A stretch of DNA of 51,666 nucleotides from JAGVUD01 sp052033935 (GTDB taxonomy: Bacteria > Armatimonadota > UBA5829 > DSUL01), in NCBI GenBank assembly GCA_052033935.1, contig JBPOJE010000008.1, forward strand, positions 1 through 51,666, in the 5' to 3' direction. The notes beneath the pieces were generated by a model, which was given only the letters and a program-made list of their open reading frames with translations, searched no databases and had not been told where the DNA came from. The position numbers were made by a program, and so were the translations under genes. The stretch's first letter is position 1. The number at the start of each line of letters is the position of its first letter. Shown one piece after another: positions 6,863 to 14,098 of the stretch.

Positions 6863-9772
6863 ATGAACGCCAGCGAGTTCACAGCAAAATGGAGCAGAGT
6901 CCAGCTTACCGAGCGCTCGGCCGCGCAGCAGCACTTCCTCGACCTCTGCGAGCTTGTGGATCACCCCAAGCCCGCCACTCTCGACCCCACGGGCGAGACC
7001 TTCACCTTCGAGAAGGGCGCCAGCAAGACGGGCGGCGGTGAGGGCTGGGCGGACGTCTGGAAGCAGGGCTTCTTCGCTTGGGAGTACAAGGGCAAGCACA
7101 AAGACCTCGACGCAGCCCACAGGCAGCTCCTCGGCTACCGCGAGGCGCTCGAGAACCCGCCGCTGCTTGTCGTGTCCGACATGGACCGCATCATCGTGCG
7201 GACCAACTTCACCAACACCCCGCTCAAGACGCACGAGGTGTGCCTGGACGGCCTGGGCGAACCTGGTAGCCTCGACGTGCTGCGCGCGGTGTTCCACGAC
7301 CCCGGCCGTCTGAAGCCGGGCAAGACCCGCGTAGCCATCACGAAGGAGGCTGCTGACCGGTTCGCCAGCCTTGCGCTCACCATCGGCGGCCGCAGAACCG
7401 AGCCCCAGCGCGTGGCGCAGTTTCTGGACCGGCTCGTCTTCTGTCTGTTCGCCGAGGACGTGGGGCTGCTGCCGCGCGGGTTGTTCAGCCGGCTGGTGGG
7501 GCAGACCTCGGCCGACCCGGAGAGGTTTTCGAAGTACCTCGGCCAGCTCTTCGAGGCGATGGCGCACGGCTCCGACTTCCTTATGGAAGACATCCGCCAT
7601 TTCAACGGCAACCTCTTTTCCGACAGCGATGTCGTGCCGCTCAAGGCTGGCGAGATCGGGCTGGTGGAGGCTGCCGCGCGGATGGACTGGGACGCGGTGG
7701 ACCCCAGCATCTTCGGCACGCTTTTCGAGCGCGGGCTCGACCCCGGCAAGCGCTCGCAGCTCGGGGCGCACTACACCAGCCGCGAGGACATCGAGACCCT
7801 TGTCGAGCCGGTGATTACGCAGCCGCTGCGGTGGGAATGGGACGAGGCGCGCTGCGTGGCCGCGAACCTGCTTGCGCACGGGGGCAAGCAGGACGCCCCG
7901 CCGCACGAAATGGCGGCGGCCGAAACCGAAAAGGCCCGCGCCGAGGCCGAGGCCATTGTGCGGCGCTTCCAGCGGCGGCTGGCCAGCGTCACGGTGCTCG
8001 ATCCAGCCTGCGGATCGGGCAACTTTCTGTATGTGAGCCTTCAGAAGCTGATGGAACTGGAAAGCCAGGTGCTCGAGTTCGCGCGCATACACGGGCTGCC
8101 GGGGTTTATGCAGCAGGTGGGGCCGTGGCAGCTCTATGGCATCGAGATCAGCCTCTACGCCTGGGATCTGGCCCAGATGACCGTCTGGATCGGGTATCTG
8201 CAGTGGCGCAGGGAGCAAGGCGACCCCATTACCGAAAGCCCGGTGCTGAAGCGCAACGACAACTTCCTGCTGATGGACGCCATTCTGGACCTGACCGACC
8301 CGGAGAACCCGAAGGAGCCGGAGTGGCCGGCCGTGGACTTCATCGTCGGCAATCCGCCGTTTCTGGGCGGCAAGCTGTTACGGCGGGAGCTTGGAGATGC
8401 GTATGTGGACGGGCTTCAGGGGTTCTGGCGGTCGCGGGTGAAGCCCGAAAGCGACCTCTGCTGCTACTGGTTCGAGAAGGCGCGGGCGCACATCGAGCAG
8501 GGCAAATGCAGGCGCGCGGGGCTACTGGCCACACAGGGCATCCGGGGTGGGGCAAACCGCGAGGTGCTGAAGCGGATCAAGGAGACAGGCGACATCTTCT
8601 TTGCCGAAAGCGACCGGCCCTGGGTGCTCGACGGCGCGAACGTCCATGTCTCGATGGTCGGTTTTGATGGAGGTGCAGAGACAGCGCGAAGCCTTGATGG
8701 TGGCAGCGTATCTGTCATCAACACGGACCTCACGGCAACGGCGGCCGTAGCCGAAGCCGTCAGGCTGGCAGAGAACCGCGAACTAGGCTTCATGGGAACA
8801 ACAAAACAGGGTGCCTTCGATATTGCCGGTGATGTGGCATTCGGGTGGCTTCCCCTGCCCAATCCCAATGGCAAACCCAACTCCGACGTGGTTGTCCCGT
8901 GGGTGAATGGGTTGGACGTAACGCGCCGTCCCCGGAATATGTGGGTAGTGGATTTCTTCAATCTTGGCGAGTCAGACGCTTCGCAGTACGAGGCGCCGTT
9001 TGCGCAGGTGGACAGGACGGTCCGTGTTTTTCGCGAAGAGAACCCTCGTTCCTGGTACCGGGCGGAATGGTGGCAGCACTACGCCCAGCGACCCGCGTTG
9101 CGCAAGGCGTGCGCTCCCTTGCCGCGCTTTCTGGCGACGCCCCGCGTCACGAAGCACCGGCTGTTTGTGTGGTTGGCCGCGCCGACGGTGCCGGACTGCC
9201 AGCTCATCGTCTTCGCCCGCTCCGACGACTACTTCTTCGGCGTCCTGCACTCCCGCGTCCACGAGGTCTGGGCGCGGGCGCAGGGCACGCAGCTTCGTGA
9301 GCGCGAGAGCGGATTCCGCTACACCCCCACCACCTGCTTCGAGACCTTCCCCTTCCCCCGCCCAACGCCGGTGCAGGAAGCAGCCATCGCCGAAGCTGCA
9401 AAGGAGCTCGATTCCCTGCGCAACAACTGGCTCAATCCGCCCGAATGGACGCAGGAGGAAATCCTCGAGTTTCCCGGCTCGGCCGATGGCCCCTGGGCGC
9501 GCTACGTGCACGAGTCGGACGAGCGCGGCATCGGAACCGTGCGCTGGCCGCGCATCGTGCCCCGCCCGGGCGGCTATGACACAATGCTCAGGAAGCGCAC
9601 GCTCACAAACCTCTACAACGAGCGCCCCACCTGGCTGCGCCTGTCGCACGAGAAGCTCGACGCCGTCGTCTTTACTGCTTACGGCTGGGACCCGGGCATC
9701 TCCGATGACGATCTGCTGGCGAAACTGCTCGACCTGAACCTGTCGCGGGCCGCGGAGGAGGCGGGGTCGTGA
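6863..9772 (+). CDS. MmeI-type single-chain restriction-modification enzyme (type IIL/IIG)
   Basis: 969 residues, close to the 919 of MmeI. Residues 64-76 contain Asp64, nine residues, Glu74-Tyr-Lys76, which is the D-X9-EXK nuclease motif of MmeI. A helical connector follows (about 150-330). The gamma-class adenine methyltransferase has motif I DPACGSGNF at 380-388 and motif IV NPPF at 497-500. The rest (about 620-970) should hold the target recognition and C-terminal domains. One protein therefore cuts and methylates, probably making N6-methyladenine. No separate methylase or specificity gene is needed. The frame is open upstream to 6188 through transposase remnants. ATG 6863 (MNASEFTAKWSRVQLTERSA) is chosen because family similarity begins there; the ribosome site is weak. 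All key residues appear intact. Confidence 0.9.
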   Translation: MNASEFTAKWSRVQLTERSAAQQHFLDLCELVDHPKPATLDPTGETFTFEKGASKTGGGEGWADVWKQGFFAWEYKGKHKDLDAAHRQLLGYREALENPPLLVVSDMDRIIVRTNFTNTPLKTHEVCLDGLGEPGSLDVLRAVFHDPGRLKPGKTRVAITKEAADRFASLALTIGGRRTEPQRVAQFLDRLVFCLFAEDVGLLPRGLFSRLVGQTSADPERFSKYLGQLFEAMAHGSDFLMEDIRHFNGNLFSDSDVVPLKAGEIGLVEAAARMDWDAVDPSIFGTLFERGLDPGKRSQLGAHYTSREDIETLVEPVITQPLRWEWDEARCVAANLLAHGGKQDAPPHEMAAAETEKARAEAEAIVRRFQRRLASVTVLDPACGSGNFLYVSLQKLMELESQVLEFARIHGLPGFMQQVGPWQLYGIEISLYAWDLAQMTVWIGYLQWRREQGDPITESPVLKRNDNFLLMDAILDLTDPENPKEPEWPAVDFIVGNPPFLGGKLLRRELGDAYVDGLQGFWRSRVKPESDLCCYWFEKARAHIEQGKCRRAGLLATQGIRGGANREVLKRIKETGDIFFAESDRPWVLDGANVHVSMVGFDGGAETARSLDGGSVSVINTDLTATAAVAEAVRLAENRELGFMGTTKQGAFDIAGDVAFGWLPLPNPNGKPNSDVVVPWVNGLDVTRRPRNMWVVDFFNLGESDASQYEAPFAQVDRTVRVFREENPRSWYRAEWWQHYAQRPALRKACAPLPRFLATPRVTKHRLFVWLAAPTVPDCQLIVFARSDDYFFGVLHSRVHEVWARAQGTQLRERESGFRYTPTTCFETFPFPRPTPVQEAAIAEAAKELDSLRNNWLNPPEWTQEEILEFPGSADGPWARYVHESDERGIGTVRWPRIVPRPGGYDTMLRKRTLTNLYNERPTWLRLSHEKLDAVVFTAYGWDPGISDDDLLAKLLDLNLSRAAEEAGS

Positions 9773-9811
9773 GGGCGGCGCCGCGCACACTTCATTATGC
9801 TGGACTATGCT

Positions 9812-9946
9812 GGACTCGGATTTGCAATCCGAGTCCCGACGCCGGCGATCTGTGATCGCCCATTGGGGATTGCGCGCTCGTGGGTAGTCTTTGGGGCGGG
9901 ATTTCAAATCCCGGGAATTCAGGCCTCAGATTTCAAATCTGAGGCC
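9812..9946. repeat. Array of four perfect palindromes
   Basis: Four separate perfect inverted repeats lie within 135 bases. 9812-9836 has 11-base arms around TGC. 9844-9860 has arms GGCGATC/GATCGCC around TGT. 9897-9913 has arms CGGGATTT/AAATCCCG around C. 9922-9946 has 12-base arms around C. The arms differ in sequence, so these are not copies of one unit, but the architecture (long arm, tiny centre) is shared. They sit just after the restriction gene and before the right 65-nt repeat. They may be REP-like elements; an exonuclease block or transcript-end function is possible. Confidence 0.85.
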
Positions 9947-9966
9947 AGCCACAGGCTTGCACGTCG

Positions 9967-10035
9967 TTCTGAACTTGATTCAGAACCCACCTGCTCCGGC
10001 TTGTGGCTTCCGGATCAAGTCCGGAATGACGTGTT
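9967..10035. repeat. 65-nt dispersed repeat, right copy, with two intact hairpins
   Basis: The repeat proper is 9971-10035. The complete first hairpin begins at 9967: TTCTGAA, loop CTTGA, TTCAGAA (9967-9985). The second is TTCCGGA, loop TCAAG, TCCGGAA (10008-10026). The two loops are reverse complements of each other, and the second hairpin read on the opposite strand differs from the first only by paired (compensating) changes in the arms. Confidence 0.9.
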
Positions 10036-10223
10036 TTCCCAATGACAACGGACTGAGAACCGCCGCAGAGCGCATGAGCGGAATTGCCGAAGCCGGGCAG
10101 TGGCCGCTGCGGGAGTTCATCCTTCCGCTCAGCGAAGAGCCGTGCAGCGCATCATTCCGCAGTGTGCGAGAGTGAGCGAATCTCGCGCCCGTCCCTGATT
10201 GTGTGTTCATCCCGTGGCGCGGG

Positions 10224-10229
10224 TATAAT
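10224..10229 (+). promoter_or_regulatory. -10 box TATAAT of the toxin-antitoxin operon
   Basis: A perfect TATAAT ends nine bases before the antitoxin ATG and overlaps its GGAGG (10230-10234). A start site 6-7 bases downstream would give a transcript with almost no leader. The -35 region is weak (TTGTGT at 10199, spacer 19). Confidence 0.55.
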
Positions 10230-10238
10230 GGAGGCACT

Positions 10239-10514
10239 ATGAAAGCTCTCCCGGTCGAAGAGGCCAAGAAGATCCTTGATCAACTTGTGAACGATGTCGC
10301 GGCGGACCATCAGCCCGTGACAATCCAGGGTGCCGCGTCGTGTGCTGTACTGTTGCACGAGGACGATTGGAATGCCGTACAGGAGACGTTGTATCTCCTG
10401 TCGGTACCGGGCCTTAGAGAGTCTGTCCGCGAAGGGTTGGCCACGCCCGTCGAAGACTGCGCTCCGGAACCGGGCTGGCGAAATGGACGCTGGTGTTCGC
10501 CAAAGATGCGGTGA
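10239..10514 (+). CDS. YefM/Phd-type antitoxin
   Basis: 91 residues, ATG with GGAGG five bases upstream. The fold signature is MKALPVEEAKKILDQLVNDV, then AVLLHEDDWNAVQETLYLL and a VPGLRESVREG stretch. This is nearly diagnostic of YefM-like antitoxins paired with YoeB/Txe toxins. The N-terminal part binds the operon DNA and the C-terminal tail neutralises the toxin. Relatives usually end soon after a Trp in the tail; here about ten more residues (RNGRWCSPKMR) follow, so the gene overlaps the toxin by 22 bases. The lengthening may reflect loss of the original stop codon. Confidence 0.85.
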   Translation: MKALPVEEAKKILDQLVNDVAADHQPVTIQGAASCAVLLHEDDWNAVQETLYLLSVPGLRESVREGLATPVEDCAPEPGWRNGRWCSPKMR

Positions 10515-10741
10515 AGGACGCTCGGAAGCTGGCGTCAGCAGGGCTGAAGGACAGGGCGCAGCGCCTGCTTGACCTGCTGGCGGAGGACCCTTTCGCCTCT
10601 CCCCCGCCGTTCGAGATACTGGTTGGTGATCTCTCCGGCACCTACTCGCGTCGCATCAACATCAAGCATCGGCTCGTGTACCGGGTGCTCCCCGAAATCA
10701 GGACGGTCAAGGTTCTCCGAATGTGGACACACTACGAGTAG
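10493..10741 (+). CDS. YoeB/Txe-type toxin (ribosome-dependent mRNA interferase)
   Basis: 82 residues from GTG 10493. The sequence contains KDAVKDARKLASAGL, FEILVGDLSGTYSRRINIKH and ends RLVYRVL...VKVLRMWTHYE. This is the RelE-superfamily YoeB/Txe signature, including the terminal His-Tyr. Relatives start with MxWxLVF. Here the residues AKWTLVF are encoded in frame upstream but have no ATG; the nearest candidate is CTG 10475. The true start may therefore be a CTG, or the toxin may begin at the GTG and lack the first strand. It is translationally coupled to the antitoxin. Confidence 0.85.
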   Translation: MFAKDAVKDARKLASAGLKDRAQRLLDLLAEDPFASPPPFEILVGDLSGTYSRRINIKHRLVYRVLPEIRTVKVLRMWTHYE

Positions 10742-10789
10742 GCTCGCCCCGGCTCGCTGACTGACTCCCCATCGCCCCCGCCTCCATGC

Positions 10790-10795
10790 CATAAT
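10790..10795 (+). promoter_or_regulatory. Candidate -10 box CATAAT upstream of the MATE gene
   Basis: CATAAT ends eight bases before the ATG at 10804, the spacing expected of a leaderless transcript. No good -35 was found at 16-18 bases. Confidence 0.4.
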
Positions 10796-10803
10796 GGCAG
10801 GTC

Positions 10804-12243
10804 ATGGAATCACCGCAACCGCCATCAGATGTGCCGGCCCGGCCCGCGGGCAGGGACCTCACATCAGGTAGTATCCCCAGGCATCTGGTGGCGTTCTCGC
10901 TGCCCATGCTCGCTGGCGGCGTGCTGCATACGGCTTACAGCTTCATCAACGCCATCTGGGTGGGGCAGTTTCTCGGCAAGTCCGCGCTGGCGGCGGTGAC
11001 AGTCAGCTTCCCGGTCTTCTTCGTGCTTACGGCCATCGGCTCGGGAATGACCATGGCCACCAGTATCCTCATCGCTCAACACTACGGCGCGCGCCGCCAC
11101 GACGATCTGCGCAAGGTCGTGGACAGCTCCAACGTCATGCTCGGTGGCCTCAGCCTGGCGCTGTTCGGATTTGGCGAAGTGCTCACCCCGCACATCCTGC
11201 GCGCCATGGGCACGCCGCCCGAAGTTCTGCCACTTGCCATCAGCTACATGCGCATCTTTCTGGTGTCGCTGCCGTTCGGGTTCCAGCTCTTCCTGTTCCG
11301 GAGCGTGCTGCAGGGTATCGGCGACTCGAAGACGCCGCTTTACTTCCAGACCCTTTCTGTCGTCGTCAACACTTTGCTCGACCCCGTTCTGATGTTCGGC
11401 TGGCTTGGTCTGCCGAAACTGGGCCTCAATGGCACCGCCTGGGCCACGCTCGCCGCGCACGCATCCGCCGTGCTGCCGTTGTGGTACTACCTGCACCGCA
11501 CCCGAAGCCCGGTCGCCCCGGCATGGCGCAATACGCGCTTCCATTGGCCCACAGCCGCCATCACGTTCAGAATCGGATTGCCCGCATCAGTGCAGCAGTC
11601 GCTGGTGTCCATCGGAATGGTCTTTGTCACGGGAATCGTCAACGGGTTTGGCGAAAGCGCGACTGCGGCCTTCGGGGCCGTCGGCCGGGTGGATCAGCTC
11701 GCGTTTCTGCCCGCCATGACCTTCAGCCTCGCCGTCTCGACGCTCGCCGGGCAGAACATAGGCGCGGGCCTATACCACCGCGTCAAAGAGGTGTTCTGGT
11801 GGGGCAACGCCTTCAGCGGTGGCATTACGCTCACCGGCTCCGCTCTGGTCGTCGCCTTCCCGGAGATGCTGCTGCGCATCTTCACACACGACGCACAGGT
11901 GGTTGAGATGGGCGTGCACTACCTGCGGATTGTCGGGCCGTGCTACGTGTTCTTCGCGGTGATGTTCGTCGCCAACGGCATCATCAACGGCGCGGGCCAC
12001 ACCCTTGTGACCACTGTGATCTCGCTGATCAGCCTCTGGATTGTGCGGGTGCCGATCGCAGTCTGGCTGTCGCAGAGAACGGGAAGCGTGGACGGCGTGT
12101 GGTACGCCATGGCCATCAGCTTCTTCGTCTCGATGGCCTGCAGCCTGGGGTACTATGTCTCCGGCGCCTGGCGTACTGCTATCACCCGCACGTGCCCGGG
12201 CGTTCCCGAGGCCCTGCTCGCCGACGATCTCAGCGAGGTCTGA
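10804..12243 (+). CDS. MATE family multidrug/cation antiporter
   Basis: 479 residues with twelve hydrophobic segments in two similar halves. The N-terminal half has SIPRHLVAFSLPMLAGGVLH and INAIWVGQFLGKSALAAVTV, the MATE signature. The repeat in the second half starts near FRIGLPASVQQSLVSIGMVF. It is expected to expel organic cations or metabolites in exchange for Na+ or H+. It stands alone between the toxin-antitoxin pair and a convergent operon. The ATG lacks a Shine-Dalgarno sequence. Confidence 0.92.
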   Translation: MESPQPPSDVPARPAGRDLTSGSIPRHLVAFSLPMLAGGVLHTAYSFINAIWVGQFLGKSALAAVTVSFPVFFVLTAIGSGMTMATSILIAQHYGARRHDDLRKVVDSSNVMLGGLSLALFGFGEVLTPHILRAMGTPPEVLPLAISYMRIFLVSLPFGFQLFLFRSVLQGIGDSKTPLYFQTLSVVVNTLLDPVLMFGWLGLPKLGLNGTAWATLAAHASAVLPLWYYLHRTRSPVAPAWRNTRFHWPTAAITFRIGLPASVQQSLVSIGMVFVTGIVNGFGESATAAFGAVGRVDQLAFLPAMTFSLAVSTLAGQNIGAGLYHRVKEVFWWGNAFSGGITLTGSALVVAFPEMLLRIFTHDAQVVEMGVHYLRIVGPCYVFFAVMFVANGIINGAGHTLVTTVISLISLWIVRVPIAVWLSQRTGSVDGVWYAMAISFFVSMACSLGYYVSGAWRTAITRTCPGVPEALLADDLSEV

Positions 12244-12271
12244 GCGCCTGCCGCTAGAGCCAAGCACGGAT

Positions 12272-12322
12272 GTCCGGCATCTCTGCTGCCGGACTTTCTG
12301 TCCGTGGGAGCTTTGCTCCCAC
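12272..12322. terminator. Two hairpins between convergent genes, probable terminator
   Basis: GTCCGGC (12272-12278) pairs with GCCGGAC (12288-12294) and is followed by TTTCTGT. A second perfect hairpin, GTGGGAGC/GCTCCCAC around TTT, spans 12304-12322. The position between the MATE gene and the end of the minus-strand operon suits a bidirectional terminator. The second hairpin has the same long-arm, tiny-loop style as the palindromes at 9.8 kb. Confidence 0.6.
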
Positions 12323-12347
12323 AGATGCCCGGTATCCCGTTAGGCTC

Positions 12348-13178
12348 TCACCCCTTCACGCCCGTGAGCGTGACACCCTGAACAAACGTCTTTTGCCCCA
12401 GGAACCAGAGCAGGATGATCGGCGCGGTCATCACCACGCTTGCCGCCATCAGCAGATTCCACTGCGCCCCGTGCTGGGTCACGAACTGTTGTAGCCCCAG
12501 CGACAGCGTGTAGGTGCGGTCGTCGTTGAGATACATCAGCGGGCCGAGAAAGTCGTTCCACGCGCCCATGAACGTGAACAGCGCAACGGTCGTCAGCGCG
12601 GGCTTCGAAAGCGGCAGCATCACCATCCGCCAGATGCCGAACTCCGACGCCCCGTCAATCCTCGCCGCGTCCGAAAGTTCGTGCGGGATGGTCATGAAGA
12701 ACTGGCGCAGCAGAAAGATGAAAAACGCGCTGCCGAACATCGCCGGCACAATCAGCGGCCGGAAGCCGCCGATCCAGCCGAGCTTCTTGAAGATGACGAA
12801 CACGGGCAGCATCGTCACCTGGTGCGGAAGCATCAGCGTCGCAAGCAGCACGAAGAATACCACGTCCCGTCCCGGCCACCTGAGCCGCGCGAAACTGTAC
12901 GCCGTCAGCGACGACGAGATGACAACAGCCAGCGCCGACGCCGAAGCGATTATCAGCGTGTTCAGCGCGTACTGCCCGAACGGGATGTATGCCAGCGCCA
13001 CGGGGTAGTTCTTCCATACAAACGTGCGCGGGATGATCTCCAGACCCGGCGCGAACACCTGCGCCTCGGGCTTCAGCGACGTCCCCACCATCCACGCGAA
13101 CGGCAGAAGCGCCACGCACGAAAGCAGCAGCAGCGTTGCGTGCCCGGCGATAACGGTTATGGGAGTCTTGCGCTTCAT
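12348..13178 (-). CDS. Sugar ABC transporter permease, MalG type (CUT1)
   Basis: 276 residues from MKRKTPITVIAGHATLLLLS. This start overlaps the upstream permease stop by four bases (ATGA); the frame is open further upstream but not homologous there. It has six hydrophobic segments. The ATPase-contact loop is LSDAARIDGASEFGIW, followed by LPLSKPALTTVALF. The ending GQKTFVQGVTLTGVKG is typical of the family. It is the last gene of a seven-gene minus-strand operon and partners the permease immediately upstream. Confidence 0.92.
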   Translation of the reverse strand: MKRKTPITVIAGHATLLLLSCVALLPFAWMVGTSLKPEAQVFAPGLEIIPRTFVWKNYPVALAYIPFGQYALNTLIIASASALAVVISSSLTAYSFARLRWPGRDVVFFVLLATLMLPHQVTMLPVFVIFKKLGWIGGFRPLIVPAMFGSAFFIFLLRQFFMTIPHELSDAARIDGASEFGIWRMVMLPLSKPALTTVALFTFMGAWNDFLGPLMYLNDDRTYTLSLGLQQFVTQHGAQWNLLMAASVVMTAPIILLWFLGQKTFVQGVTLTGVKG

Positions 13179-14095
13179 CGCGTCTCCCCCGGATAGTACA
13201 CCCACCGCGCCGAGCTTTTGAACACGAGCGCCGTCGCCGCGACAGTGATCGCGAACAGGATCCATGCCATGGCCGAAGCGTAGCCGAACTGCAGATCAAC
13301 GAACGCCTTATTGAACAGATGCAGTGCGTAGAACAGCGTCGAGTCCTCCGGGCCGCCGTGAGTCATCACGAACACCTGCGTGAAATACTGGAACGTGCCG
13401 ATGATGCCCATCACCAGATTGAAGAAGATGACGGGCGAGAGCATGGGCAGCGTCACATGAAACAGCTTCGCCGCTGATCCCGCGCCGTCTATCTCCGCTG
13501 CCTCGTACAGCTCTTGCGACACGTCCTGCAGCCCGGCGAGATAGATGATCATTGCGCTCCCGACGCCCCAGGTTCCCATCAGAATCAGCGCGGGCTTCGA
13601 CCACGCCGGGTCGGTCAGCCACCCTGGCCCCTGAATGCCCACCGCAGCCAGAATCTTGTTGATCAGCCCGATCTGCGGGTTCAGAAGCCACATCCACAGC
13701 ACCGAAGACGCGACGGTCGGGACGATGGATGGGATGTAGAAGATCGTCCGGTAGATCGCCATTCCGCGCAGCTTCTGGTTCAGCAGCAGCGCCAGCGCAA
13801 GCCCCGCCACGAGACTCGCCGGAAGCCCGAACACCACCATGAACAGCGTGTTCCGGACCGACTGCCAGAACAGAGGGTCCTCCGTGAGCAACCGCGTGTA
13901 GTTCTGCGCACTCACCCACACGGGCGCGCTCAGCGTGTCGAAGTAGGTGAAGCTGTAGTACAGCGAAGCGGCGATGGGATACGCCGTGAAAACGAGAAAC
14001 CCGATTATCCACGGGCTCGCGAACGCGAGTCCCAGCGCAAGCTGCGATCTCTCGCCGCGGCGCTTCGGCCGCTGGTTAGATCTTTGGTCAGGCAT
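13175..14095 (-). CDS. Sugar ABC transporter permease, MalF type (CUT1)
   Basis: 306 residues. The N-terminal basic stretch RRGERSQLALGLAFASPWII leads into the first of six membrane segments. The coupling loop reads YEAAEIDGAGSAAKLFHVTLP. It lies three bases after the binding-protein gene and overlaps the MalG-type gene, so the three form a standard CUT1 set lacking the ATPase. Confidence 0.92.
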   Translation of the reverse strand: MPDQRSNQRPKRRGERSQLALGLAFASPWIIGFLVFTAYPIAASLYYSFTYFDTLSAPVWVSAQNYTRLLTEDPLFWQSVRNTLFMVVFGLPASLVAGLALALLLNQKLRGMAIYRTIFYIPSIVPTVASSVLWMWLLNPQIGLINKILAAVGIQGPGWLTDPAWSKPALILMGTWGVGSAMIIYLAGLQDVSQELYEAAEIDGAGSAAKLFHVTLPMLSPVIFFNLVMGIIGTFQYFTQVFVMTHGGPEDSTLFYALHLFNKAFVDLQFGYASAMAWILFAITVAATALVFKSSARWVYYPGETR

Positions 14096-14098
14096 TGT

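Noticed and set aside
6587..8218. 543-residue open frame antisense to the restriction gene
   Set aside because: It is a shadow of a GC-rich coding region with clear motifs on the other strand and resembles no family.
9812..10035. Possible CRISPR array
   Set aside because: The palindromes differ from each other in sequence and there are no regular spacers or cas genes.
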